Origin: JAGQVA01 sp033764335
GTDB lineage: Bacteria > Bacteroidota > Bacteroidia > J057
Direction of reading: 5' to 3'
Assembly: GCA_033764335.1 (NCBI GenBank)
Contig: JANRJC010000042.1
Span: forward strand, 76,612-140,611
Length of the DNA stretch: 64,000 nt
Positions 53,237 through 63,600 of this stretch are shown in pieces. The notes under the pieces are model-generated. The model saw only the letters and a list, made by a program, of their open reading frames with translations, searched no databases and was not told where the DNA came from. The translations under genes were made by a program, and so were the position numbers. How positions within the stretch are numbered: the first letter of the stretch is position 1; each line of letters starts with the position of its first letter.

Positions 53237-54031
53237 TCAAACGGCTATGGGAGCGGATATCGAGGGGTGCGGTTGATAGTTTTTAAGGCTAAAATCTTCG
53301 TATTTAAAGTCAAAAATGGACTTTACCAGAGGATTGATTTCCATTTGCGGGAGCGGCAACGGGTCTCGGCTCAATTGGAGATTTACCTGTTCGAAGTGAT
53401 TGTGGTAAATATGTACATCTCCAAAAGTGTGTACGAAGTCGCCGGGCTTCAAATCAGTTACCTGAGCCATCATCATGGTAAGCAGCGCGTAGGAGGCGAT
53501 ATTAAAAGGTACACCCAGAAAAAGATCGGCACTGCGCTGGTACAACTGGCAGGAGAGTTTTCCGTCGGCCACATAAAACTGAAACATGGTATGGCAGGGG
53601 GGTAGCGCCATATTTTCGATTTCGGCAGGATTCCATGCACTGACGATGATACGGCGCGAGTCAGGTTTATTGCGGATCATGTTTACCACATCGGTGATCT
53701 GGTCTATTTTCCTGCCGTCGGGAGCCGGCCAGGATCGCCACTGGACACCATAAACGGGGCCAAGTTCGCCGTTTTCATCTGCCCATTCATTCCAGATGCG
53801 CACCCCATTTTCCTGAAGGTAACGCACGTTGCTATCCCCTTTGAGAAACCAGAGAAGTTCGTGTATAATGGATTTGAGGTGAACTTTTTTGGTCGTTACC
53901 AGCGGAAAGCCCTTCGCGAGGTCAAACCGCATCTGGTAGCCAAATACACTTCGTGTGCCCGTACCCGTGCGGTCTTCACGGTCTGCGCCGTTTTCCAAAA
54001 CATGCCTTAACAGATCGAGATATGCCTTCAT
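53237..54031 (-). CDS. thyA: Thymidylate synthase
   Basis: 264 residues, same length as E. coli ThyA. It makes dTMP from dUMP with methylenetetrahydrofolate. Catalytic C146 is in ALPPCHTMFQFY; RTGTGTRSVFG, RSADLFLGVPFNIASYA and HTFGDVHIYHNH are conserved. The last gene-proximal neighbour, DUF58, starts 13 bp after its stop. No dihydrofolate reductase gene in the window. Confidence 0.97.
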   Translation of the reverse strand: MKAYLDLLRHVLENGADREDRTGTGTRSVFGYQMRFDLAKGFPLVTTKKVHLKSIIHELLWFLKGDSNVRYLQENGVRIWNEWADENGELGPVYGVQWRSWPAPDGRKIDQITDVVNMIRNKPDSRRIIVSAWNPAEIENMALPPCHTMFQFYVADGKLSCQLYQRSADLFLGVPFNIASYALLTMMMAQVTDLKPGDFVHTFGDVHIYHNHFEQVNLQLSRDPLPLPQMEINPLVKSIFDFKYEDFSLKNYQPHPSISAPIAV

Positions 54032-54470
54032 TCCAAGTTGTTTTGTGAAATCCGTTGTTTCTTACTTCAAAACTAGTAAATTATCCGGCGGGTTGGTCAT
54101 GTATTCACCTGACCGGACAAACAAAGATCATGAAAAGTAAAAATCTTCTGAAACATCTTCCGAAGCTTTTGGCACGGAAGTAGAAAGAAATTGTAAATTC
54201 ACCGGGAAATTCCTAATTTATTTCCCGTTTTTCCCTGATCGGTTACTACTCAGCTTGAGGGGAGTTGCTGCACAGAAAAAGCGGAATAAACTAGCCGGGA
54301 TACAGATTCACCTGAAGGGAAATTCTGATTTGCAAATTAAGTTCAGAGGTATAAACATCCGATGAAACACGAAAATTTGCCGGTCAGGGTGAATGGTTTG
54401 GCTAAATGATTTTTGAATTTGTATCTCGCAATGTCGTGAGATATGTACTCACTGGTAATGAAATTTTTCT
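54032..54470. other. Intergenic region between thyA and rpoN
   Basis: 439 bp with no supported gene. A 17-codon ATG frame at 54130 was rejected. GGTCA...TGACC near 54097-54116 and TATCTC-N10-GAGATA (54422-54443, 28 bp before rpoN) are small inverted repeats that could be operators. Confidence 0.5.
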
Positions 54471-55964
54471 ATGCTTAAGCAGAATCAGCAGCTAAAACTG
54501 CTTCAGAAAATATCTCCACAGCAAATTCAGTTTATCAAACTGCTCCAGGTTCCTACGGCCGCACTTGAACAGCGGATTAAAGAAGAGGTTGAAAAAAATC
54601 CGGCTCTGGAAGACGGACAAATGGGTTATGGCGATGAGCCACAGAATGAATATGAAGACCTAGACAGAAAAGGAAACGATGATATCAAATCGGACGATAA
54701 AGAAGACTCAATGAATAGCGAGGTGAGTCTCGACGACTATCTCGTCAATGATGGGTATGATTATAAAACCCGCCTTCCTTCCGGTGGCGACGATGAGGAC
54801 GATGAATATGAGGCTCCCATTGTTCAGATGAACTCTTTATACGATATGCTCATGGAGCAAATTTCCATGATCCCGCTTTCAGAACATGAGAAACTCATCG
54901 GTGAACATATCATCGGCAATATTGATGAAGATGGATACCTTCGAGGAAGAGGAACCGTGGACCCCATCAAAGCAATCGTTAATTACATGGCTTTCCGCCA
55001 AAACCTTTCCACTACGGTCGAAGAGGTATCTTATGTATTGGGAAAAATTCAGGAATTTGACCCGCCCGGTGTAGGTGCCCGCGATCTTAAAGAATGCCTC
55101 CTGCTTCAACTTCGTCGCAAAACACAGACCGAGGAGGTCGAAGCAGCTATTACCATCATTGATAAATATTTTGAGGAGTTTACAAAAAAACATTTCTCCA
55201 AACTCAAGTCCCGTCTCGGTATTGATGAGGATATGCTCAAAGATGTATATGCCCTCATTATCAAACTCAACCCCAAACCCGGTGAGTCTCAAAGTGTTAT
55301 CAAACATGAGTACATTATCCCAGATTTTATTCTGACTACGGAAAACAATAAAATCAATATCCGTCTCAATAGTCGTAATGCGCCGGACCTCAAAGTAAGT
55401 CGCAACTATGTAAACATGTACCGCGAGTACAAAGCTCTGGAAAAAGCCCGAAAAAGTTCTTCGGTAAAGGAAACTCTTGACTTTGTAAAAGCGCGCATTG
55501 AAGCGGCGCAATGGTTTATTGATGCTATCCGCCAGCGGCAGTTTACGCTATTGAACACAATGGAAACCATTGCTGAAAAACAAAAAGAGTTTTTCCTTTC
55601 TGGCGGGGAAGAGAAAAAACTCAGACCCATGATCCTGAAAGATATTGCAGAAGAAATTCAGATGGATATTTCTACGGTCAGCCGGGTCGCCAACAGCAAA
55701 TATGTACAGACGGAGTTTGGAATCTATCCGCTCAAATTTTTCTTCACGGAAGGAATTGAAACCGAGGATGGCATGGTCTCCAATCGTGAGGTCAAAAAGG
55801 CTCTGGAAGATATTATCTCCGGAGAAAGTAAACGCAAACCACTTTCCGACGACAAAATCGCCGTTTATCTCAAGAAAAAAGGATATAATATCGCCCGCCG
55901 TACTGTCGCCAAATACCGCGAACAACTCGGCGTGCCTGTGGCTCGACTTCGGAAAGAGGTATGA
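54471..55964 (+). CDS. rpoN: RNA polymerase sigma-54 factor
   Basis: 497 residues. Region I (LKQNQQLKLLQKISPQQIQFIKLLQVP) interacts with AAA activators; an acidic region II (about 60-110) follows; region III ends in a helix-turn-helix (LKDIAEEIQMDISTVSRVANSKYVQT) and the RpoN box (IARRTVAKYRE). All parts are present, so it should be functional and depend on enhancer-binding activators; none is encoded in this window. It converges on the giant secreted-protein gene with no gap. Confidence 0.96.
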   Translation: MLKQNQQLKLLQKISPQQIQFIKLLQVPTAALEQRIKEEVEKNPALEDGQMGYGDEPQNEYEDLDRKGNDDIKSDDKEDSMNSEVSLDDYLVNDGYDYKTRLPSGGDDEDDEYEAPIVQMNSLYDMLMEQISMIPLSEHEKLIGEHIIGNIDEDGYLRGRGTVDPIKAIVNYMAFRQNLSTTVEEVSYVLGKIQEFDPPGVGARDLKECLLLQLRRKTQTEEVEAAITIIDKYFEEFTKKHFSKLKSRLGIDEDMLKDVYALIIKLNPKPGESQSVIKHEYIIPDFILTTENNKINIRLNSRNAPDLKVSRNYVNMYREYKALEKARKSSSVKETLDFVKARIEAAQWFIDAIRQRQFTLLNTMETIAEKQKEFFLSGGEEKKLRPMILKDIAEEIQMDISTVSRVANSKYVQTEFGIYPLKFFFTEGIETEDGMVSNREVKKALEDIISGESKRKPLSDDKIAVYLKKKGYNIARRTVAKYREQLGVPVARLRKEV

Positions 55965-58900
55965 TTACCTCAAAACTGTAATCGTCCGGCTTTCTTCAAT
56001 ATCTATCCCGTCAAAATCCCGGGCTTTCATTACATAAACATAAACGCCTTCCTGAACCGGTGTTCCACTCAGGTTGGATCCGTCCCATTCGAAGTCCGGG
56101 TTGTCGGAAGAAAAAACCATTTGCCCCCACCGGTTGAATATCTGGATACGGAAGTTTGAGAGGTTGTAATAACCCATTTTGTAGGTATCATTAAACCCGT
56201 CTTGGTTGGGTGAAAATGCATTGGGTAAATACACTCCGGTGAGTTTCAACACCTCAATCACTTCATTGTCGCTGCGCTCGCAGCCATTGATATCAACGGT
56301 TTTTACGACAACTTCATATTTGCCGGGGTGATGGTATTCGTGGGAAGGGGAAACCTGATCCGAAGTATTTCCATCACCAAAATTCCACTCCCAACTCACG
56401 AGTCCGATATTGGACGCCGTATGGAAATCCACTAATGCCAGCGGTAAATGAGTTTCTTTCGTACTCGGAACCAATTCAAGTTCCTGATCGGGAAAAACAT
56501 CGGCCACGATGGGTTGCCGGTCATTGACACAGCCAAATTCAGATCTCGGCATCACATAAAAAGTAGTCTGATAGGGCAGGGGAGTAGTCGTATAACTGTT
56601 TCCGGTATAAAAAGGCTGTTCATCATTCAGGTTGTAATACCACTCGATACTTACCTCCGGGGCAGCAATTACCGCGAGAGTTGCCTGCTCACTGAAACAA
56701 GCAGTATCGGGGTTTATTCGAATGATTTCCGGTAACGGATAGACAATCACTTCCCGCTGTTTTAGCGATGTACAACCGGAGTCGGACACTGCCGAAAGCG
56801 TTGCGATATAATTTCCCGGTGCCAGATACCGATGTGTCGGATCCGGAAGGGTTGAGGTAGATCCGTCTCCAAAATCAAAAAAATACCCCAAGACACTTCC
56901 GCTCGCCAGTGTTGTCTGATTGGTAAAACGAGTAGTATCTTCCAGACATTCACGAGTGGAGGCAAAATCGAGGTAGGGTACGGGATTGATGACGATATTT
57001 TTTACCACAGTATCCACACAATTTTCGTTGGTTTTAATGGCAAATACGACGGGATAGGTTCCCGGCCCCACAGACGTAAAATTGTTTTGCGGAGAATATC
57101 CATTTGCCGTCCACCCAAATCCAAAATTCCAATGCCATTCTCTGACAGGTGTTGCAGGGTCTGTGGTCGAAATATCTATAAAGCGGGTGTTTTCATTGGC
57201 ACAGTTGTCTTCATAGGTAAAGTTGGCAACAGGTTCCGGATATACATTTACATCCCTTACGATCTGATCGCTGCAGCCGTTACCCGTCGTAACCGTGAGT
57301 GAAATCGTATAAATACCAGCGGTCTGGTAAACATGCCAGGGCGAGGACCAGTCCGAAATGTTGGCATTTCCGCTTGTGGGATCATCAAAGTTCCATTGAA
57401 AAGCCTGAATATAGTCCAGCGAACCCGCGACGACAGAAGAATTAGAGGTAAATACCACACTATCCTGACAGGCACTTTCCACCCGGAAATCCGCAATCGG
57501 GTTGGGATTTACAAAAACTGTCCGAGTAAAATCAGTCGCACAACCGCTTCCCGATACAGCCGTGAGTGTTACCTGATAATAACCGTAACTGGGGAAAACA
57601 TGAGCGGCTCCGCCGCCCGAAACCACGGGAGATCCGTCTCCGAAGTTCCAGGTAAGGCTGGCAATAGTTCCTCCGTTTCCGATACTCGTGGCATCGGTAA
57701 AAATATTGGGCAACCCTTCACATACACTGGTAAAGTTGAAATCCGGCTCCGGCATTGGGTCAATGGTCACGGATTGGGTAATGGAGTCTTTACACCCGTT
57801 GCTGGTCGAGACGACCAATTTGACGAGATAAGTTCCCGCGTTGCCATAACCATGAATCGGGTTTTGCTGGGAGGCCGTCGTCCCGTCGCCGAAGTCCCAA
57901 AACCACTGAGTGATGGCTCCTTCAGAGAGGGCGGAAATATCCGTAAATACAGATTCTGTACCCTCACAAACCGGAGGTGTAGAGAATGCCGCCTGCGGCT
58001 TCGGATAGGTTCTTACTGTTGTGGTTGCCGGAAGTCCCGGGCATCCCTGACTGTCAAAGGCGATGACAGACAAAGTAGAATCCTGCGTAATATTTGCCAG
58101 TGTGATGACGGGATTGGTCCAGCTATTGGCACTCCAAAGGTAACTTATCCCGCCAAAGGCAGTAAGTGTGGTTGTTTCTCCCGGACAAATCTGAATATCA
58201 CCGGCAATCTGCGCCGGAGGCCCTTGTTGTACTTCGACCGTAACAAATTCCTGATCGCTGGAGCAGCCATTATTGAAAGTGATTACCGAATAGGTAGTGG
58301 TAACAGTGGGCGACACAGTTATGCTGGCAGTGGTAGCACCTGTACTCCAGAGGTAGCCGGTTCCAACGCCAAGGTTTCCAACAGCCTGAAGATTAATGCT
58401 CTGGCCTACACAAATTTTGGGTGTGGATGGAAGGATATTGGTTTGAAGAGAAGGATTTACGGTTACGGTAACATAGTCGTGAGTTGTACAAATACCATCC
58501 GTAACAGTAAGGACATAGTTGATTGTATTTTGCGAAAGCCCACCATTGGGTAGGGTAAAACCAGGCTGCGCAATATTGGGATTGTTTAATGCTGTATTAG
58601 GTGTCCAGCTATAACTAAGTCCCGGCAGCGCCGGTGTGCCCAGGTTAAAGTTATAGTTGGAGCATATTGTGACATCCGGCCCGGCGTCGGCAACCACACC
58701 TGTGGTCAGGTTTGCTATACCTCCGAGGGTAACTTTACAGCCAAATGTATCCTGAAGAGTGAGGTTATAAAAATAAGTATTCGGTGAAGGGTAAAGATGG
58801 GTGAAGGAAGAGTCTCCTACATTGGGATTGAGTAGTATATTACCGTTGCCACTCCATTGATAGTTATTAAATACATTAGCATAAGGGCTGGGAATGGTGG

Positions 58901-60275
58901 AGGAAGGCAGGGCAACAAATTCCATCTCATTACAGCCTATCGGCACGGCAGATGCAGTGGAGGCTACGAGAACATCTTCGACATAAACGATAATCGTAAA
59001 CTGATTAAAACCCGGTATCGGACAGGCATCATCTTTTACGGAAACTACAAAGAAAAATGCCCCGTCGGTACCGACGGGAGGAGTCCAGCAAAACTTCGCC
59101 ACTGGCGTAGCTCCGGAAACCGTATCCAAGATAGCCGGATTGGACGCATCGGAAAAGGTCGCTCCCGCAATGCCTTCGTTCCAATATATCTGATAGTCCA
59201 GATTGGGATCCTGCGAAAGCACAGGTATTTCAAAGCAAGTTTCGATTCCCGCACAAGTACGTACCTCGTTATAAGAAAGCGAATTTGCCGGCACTTCGTC
59301 CACCCCCAATTCAACGTTTTGTACTCCACTGGTCAGCGGATTAGAGGTAGCACAAGCGGGAATTACCGTGATCTGCATGTCGCGGGTTACTTGACCGATT
59401 TGCTGGCCGTTTCGCCATTCTTTTACCACAATACACATTACCCCGATTATCTGGTTGCCCACAGGATTGGGCGTCATCGTAATATCCCCGGTGAAAGAAT
59501 TGATCGAAACCGCCCAGGTAGGGCCCAGCGGCTGACTCGGGCTGAACCCCGGATTGTAAGTAACGGGTACTCCCACCGTATTCATACAGTCGCCCAGATG
59601 ATAAGACAGCGAATCACCATCGGGGTCATAGGCTCCCTGGTTGAAAGTAAAGGGCTGTCCTGCACAGATATAGGGTACGGGTTTGTTGAGAAATTCGGGT
59701 GAACTATTGCAGGGGCTGAGGGTTGGCTTTATTACCGTTGAGCCTGTGTACATACCTTCATCGGCAGCTCCGGAATTGATGGTAGAATTTCGACAGCAGG
59801 ATCCCCATTCGATTAGGAAAGAATCACATGCCGCCGGAATATTACAAAAGCTGTAGTCGCGGTAATAAACCAGTTCGGCTACGCCATTTATGGTTGCTGT
59901 AGGGTTCGTCGGATCGCAGCGGGTAGGGTGGGGCGTACCGGGTGGAGGATTTAGCGCGTCTGGACAAAGCGGTGTTACCTCACTATATCCTTCAAGAACC
60001 CAGCCTCCTATGGGTGCAGGTGGGGCGCAACCCGCCGGACTGCTTATATTAAAGCCTCCGGTAAGATTTGCCCAGGCGGCCGTAGGAGCAGTACCCAGCA
60101 TAGGAGGAAGAAACGTCGCCATTGCAGCACCCCCACAATCGTAATAAGATTTGTGATAAATCCGGTAGGTACAAGGCCCCGTACATTCATACGAAATGTC
60201 AACCCCCATCTGATGGGTTGCTTTTACTGACAGACTTAAAAGGATAAATAAAAGGAAAGGTAGAAAATGTTTCAT
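55965..60275 (-). CDS. Giant secreted PKD-repeat protein with T9SS type B C-terminal domain
   Basis: 1436 residues from the ATG at 60275 (signal peptide to about A19). The first ~430 residues form a Cys-rich module starting THQMGVDISYEC that is shared with the divergent gene. A region of Ig-like repeats (about 430-760) is followed by about six PKD domains (WDFGDGTT-, WNFGDGS-, WNFDDP-, WNFGFG-, FDFGDGST-, WNFGDGNT-type cores; about 770-1340). The end is a gliding-motility-associated sorting domain (LPNAFSPNQDGFNDTYKMG, FNRWGQMVF, about 1344-1436) that exports via T9SS. Probable adhesin or surface protein; function inferred. Confidence 0.9.
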   Translation of the reverse strand: MKHFLPFLLFILLSLSVKATHQMGVDISYECTGPCTYRIYHKSYYDCGGAAMATFLPPMLGTAPTAAWANLTGGFNISSPAGCAPPAPIGGWVLEGYSEVTPLCPDALNPPPGTPHPTRCDPTNPTATINGVAELVYYRDYSFCNIPAACDSFLIEWGSCCRNSTINSGAADEGMYTGSTVIKPTLSPCNSSPEFLNKPVPYICAGQPFTFNQGAYDPDGDSLSYHLGDCMNTVGVPVTYNPGFSPSQPLGPTWAVSINSFTGDITMTPNPVGNQIIGVMCIVVKEWRNGQQIGQVTRDMQITVIPACATSNPLTSGVQNVELGVDEVPANSLSYNEVRTCAGIETCFEIPVLSQDPNLDYQIYWNEGIAGATFSDASNPAILDTVSGATPVAKFCWTPPVGTDGAFFFVVSVKDDACPIPGFNQFTIIVYVEDVLVASTASAVPIGCNEMEFVALPSSTIPSPYANVFNNYQWSGNGNILLNPNVGDSSFTHLYPSPNTYFYNLTLQDTFGCKVTLGGIANLTTGVVADAGPDVTICSNYNFNLGTPALPGLSYSWTPNTALNNPNIAQPGFTLPNGGLSQNTINYVLTVTDGICTTHDYVTVTVNPSLQTNILPSTPKICVGQSINLQAVGNLGVGTGYLWSTGATTASITVSPTVTTTYSVITFNNGCSSDQEFVTVEVQQGPPAQIAGDIQICPGETTTLTAFGGISYLWSANSWTNPVITLANITQDSTLSVIAFDSQGCPGLPATTTVRTYPKPQAAFSTPPVCEGTESVFTDISALSEGAITQWFWDFGDGTTASQQNPIHGYGNAGTYLVKLVVSTSNGCKDSITQSVTIDPMPEPDFNFTSVCEGLPNIFTDATSIGNGGTIASLTWNFGDGSPVVSGGGAAHVFPSYGYYQVTLTAVSGSGCATDFTRTVFVNPNPIADFRVESACQDSVVFTSNSSVVAGSLDYIQAFQWNFDDPTSGNANISDWSSPWHVYQTAGIYTISLTVTTGNGCSDQIVRDVNVYPEPVANFTYEDNCANENTRFIDISTTDPATPVREWHWNFGFGWTANGYSPQNNFTSVGPGTYPVVFAIKTNENCVDTVVKNIVINPVPYLDFASTRECLEDTTRFTNQTTLASGSVLGYFFDFGDGSTSTLPDPTHRYLAPGNYIATLSAVSDSGCTSLKQREVIVYPLPEIIRINPDTACFSEQATLAVIAAPEVSIEWYYNLNDEQPFYTGNSYTTTPLPYQTTFYVMPRSEFGCVNDRQPIVADVFPDQELELVPSTKETHLPLALVDFHTASNIGLVSWEWNFGDGNTSDQVSPSHEYHHPGKYEVVVKTVDINGCERSDNEVIEVLKLTGVYLPNAFSPNQDGFNDTYKMGYYNLSNFRIQIFNRWGQMVFSSDNPDFEWDGSNLSGTPVQEGVYVYVMKARDFDGIDIEESRTITVLR

Positions 60276-60691
60276 AGCCAGTGGATTGGTAAGGGGAATG
60301 AAGTAAACATAATACAAAAAAGTATTCAATCGAAATTTTTTTTGCGTATTTGTCTGTAAATCAATTTTTTATGAAAAACCATTTTGGTATTTTTCTGATT
60401 ATTGGACAAACTGCAAAGGTAAGATCGGAGATTACTTTAGTGTTTTTATAATGACGATAATCCGTCCTAATGGAGTCTTTTTATTTATTTTTTTGCGAAT
60501 AGATTCTCCAAAAAATTAAGTTCCCGAACATTTATCCATGTAATTTTAAGGGCTTTCCGACGGTCTTTAGAGGTAGGGTAAAAATTCTTTTCACACCTTC
60601 GAAGGTTTTTATTCAGAATTTAAATCTCTACTTTTGTTAGATTAGACGCCTTAATCATTGTGTACATGATCTAAATTCTACCAAAAGTCAC
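60276..60691. other. Divergent promoter region of two giant secreted-protein genes
   Basis: 416 bp, A/T-rich, no gene supported. Holds an exact TAnnTTTG box for the plus-strand gene (60629-60636). No box was identified for the minus strand. Confidence 0.6.
60629..60636 (+). promoter_or_regulatory. Candidate -7 box for the giant plus-strand gene
   Basis: TACTTTTG, an exact TAnnTTTG, 55 bp before the ATG at 60692. No TTTG at the standard distance upstream. Confidence 0.45.
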
Positions 60692-63600
60692 ATGAAACCC
60701 GTAGTCTTCCTTTCTAAGATCATTCTTACCGTTGGTCTGATGTTGAGTTGTTTCTCCTCATCTGCCACACACTTCATGGGTGTTGATATTACGTATGAAT
60801 GTCTGGGTACCTGTATTTACAGGGTTTACCATAGCACTTATTACGATTGTTCGGCCCCGCTTACTCCTACGCCTGTCGGTTCCCCCGGAACTACTCCCCC
60901 AGGTGCACCTGCCATTGGTACAGTGGGGGTGCCGAATTTCCCCGGCCAGTTGTGTAATCAGCCGACGGCTGTAGGTAACTGGGTATTTGTATCCTATACC
61001 GAAGTAACGCCTATTTGCCCTACAACTGCTACGGAATGTACCGCAGCCACAGCGCCAATCAGAGGTGTAGCAGAGGTAAAATATTACCGCGACTACGATT
61101 TTTGTAATACTAATTGTGACGTTTATACTCTTACCTGGTCGAGTTGCTGCCGTAATGGTGCGATCATTTCGCTTACCAACCCCTTAAGCCAGGGGATTTA
61201 CTCGGGTAGTACCCAAATTAATACTGCAATTACTCCCTGCAATAGCTCTCCTCAGTTTGCCAACCCTCCGGTTCCGTATCTCTGCCAGGGCCAGACTTAT
61301 ACTTTTAATCAGGGGGCTTTTGACCCGGATGGCGATTCGCTGGTTTATTCGTTAGGACCTTGTTTTGACGCAGCGGGTATTCAGGTAGCGTATGCACCGG
61401 GTTTTACTCCGCTACAGCCGCTGGGTACTCAATGGAATGTATCCGTAAACTCCCTTACCGGAGATATTACCGTAACCCCTAACCCCACAGGCCCGGCTCT
61501 GGTTGCCGTAATGTGTTTGTATGTGGAAGAATGGCGAAATGGTGTAAAAATCGGCCAGGTATTTCGCGATATTCAGATGACGATTATTGACTGTAGTCTC
61601 TTTGGACAAGTGAATAACCCTCCCGTAATTGATACCCTGACCAACCTCTCTCCCGGTGCTACGGCAAACGGTCTCACAGTCACTACTTGTGCCTGTGATG
61701 AGGTGTGTTTTGATATCCCCAGCTCAGATATTGATCCCAATCAGAACTACCTCATGTTCTGGAATGCAAATATTCAAGGTACTTTTGCCGATGCTTCTAA
61801 TCCGACTGTACCGGTTGATACGGTAGTTGGCCCCGGCCCGGGGATTACCCCTACGGGGCAGTTTTGTTGGGTTCCTACTAAAACGGGTGTTTATACTTTT
61901 CTTGTTACCATCCAGGATGATGGTTGCCCGCTTTTGGGACAAAATCAATTCTCAATTGTAATTGTTGTTAATAGTTGTTCACTGGATCCTTTTGCCTCAA
62001 CCACAGTCGTCGGTTGTTACGATGTTCAGTTTGATGGTATTCCCTGCGGCGGCGCTCCGCCATTTACTTACCAATGGACCGGAAATGGAGGTCTATTTGC
62101 GTCGGGACCTAATATTACGCATAGTTATGGCGGCCCCGGCAATTATAATTATACGCTGACCATCACGGACTCAACCGGTGTCAGCTCTTCTACTTCGGGT
62201 AATATCGTTCTGACCAATACCGCCGTTGCGGATGGTGGTCCTGACCAAATTCTCTGTCCTAATGAAATAGGCACTATCGGGACGCCGGCATTACCAGGTT
62301 ATACTTATCAGTGGATTTCGCCTACGGGCCTCGGCTGGTCGGGTACACCTAATCCTACCACCGCTCTGGCAAACGTTGCTTTTAATAATAATACGAACAA
62401 CCCGATTGTTCTGCCCTTTATTCTTACTGCGACAGATGCAAATGGGTGTACGGATATTGATTCGGTAATCGTAACCTTTCAGGGAAAACCGATATCGGCT
62501 TTTAGTGCTACCAGTCAGGTTTGCGTCGGCGATATCGCTACAGTTATCTATAACGCTCCTCCATCTCCCGGCGCAATTTATCACTGGGATTATAACGGGG
62601 GAAGTGGAACCAGTATCGGCCCCGGCCCTCATCAGGTTTCATGGGCTACTCCGGGTACCAAAAATCTCAGCCTCTGGGTTGATATTAATGGTTGTATTTC
62701 GGATACAACTTTCAAAACGGTTATTGTAAATCCTATACCAACGGCCACTTTTACGGCCACGAGTCCGGTCTGTGCCGGCCAACCTTCTTTGATAACTTAT
62801 ACGGGTTCGGCAAGTACGATTGGTTCTACTTTCCTGTGGAATCTGGATGGGGGCGCAGGCCCCGGCGGCGGAACGCCTTTTGGTGCAAGTTGGGTAACTC
62901 CAGGTCCTAAAACGGTAACACTTCAGGTGAGTGCTAAAGGCTGTCTCAGCCCGCAGTTCTCTCAAACAGTTGACGTGTACCAGGTGCCTACATCTACTTT
63001 CAATACTCAGACTAGTGCTTGTGAAGGGGATGTTGTGCAGGTCGTTTATACAGGTACCGGTTCTGCTTCGGGTTCTTATGCATGGAACTTTGATGGTGGC
63101 CAGATTATAAGTGGTTCTGGACAAGGGCCTTTCTTGGTCCAATGGCCAATTGACGGTCAAAAATCTATCTGCCTCCAAGTGGAAGAAAATGGTTGTATAT
63201 CAACTCTTACTTGTAATACAATAAATATTACGGCTGAACCTGTTGCCGAAATCGCACCGGTAGGGAACCAGTGTCTGGGGGGAAATAGTTTTGTGTTTAG
63301 TTATACGGGGGACTTGTCGGATAGCTATGCGTGGCACTTCGGGGCGGATGCGACCCCGGCGGTGGGGAGCGGGTTGAACCCGGGTACGGTGAGTTACCTG
63401 AATGCGGGGGTGAAGACGGTCTCGGTGGTGGTGTCGCGAAACGGGTGTGTGTCGGACACGGCGAAGGTGAGTTTTGAGGTGATTCCGGAGCCTTCGGCGA
63501 ATTTCACGACTTCGAGCGGGGCGATCTGTGCCGATACGTGTATCACCTTTAGTTACACGGGGATTCCGGTGGGGGCGAATCAGGCGTATGCGTGGAGTTT

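Noticed and set aside
52465..53286. 273-codon plus-strand frame
   Set aside because: Fully antisense to the DUF58 gene, whose protein signature is unambiguous.
54130..54183. 17-codon reading frame before rpoN
   Set aside because: Too short, no support beyond an ATG and a stop.
57333..58553. 406-codon plus-strand frame inside the giant minus-strand gene
   Set aside because: Antisense to clear PKD repeats; the product is low-complexity Arg/Gly-rich without any family pattern.
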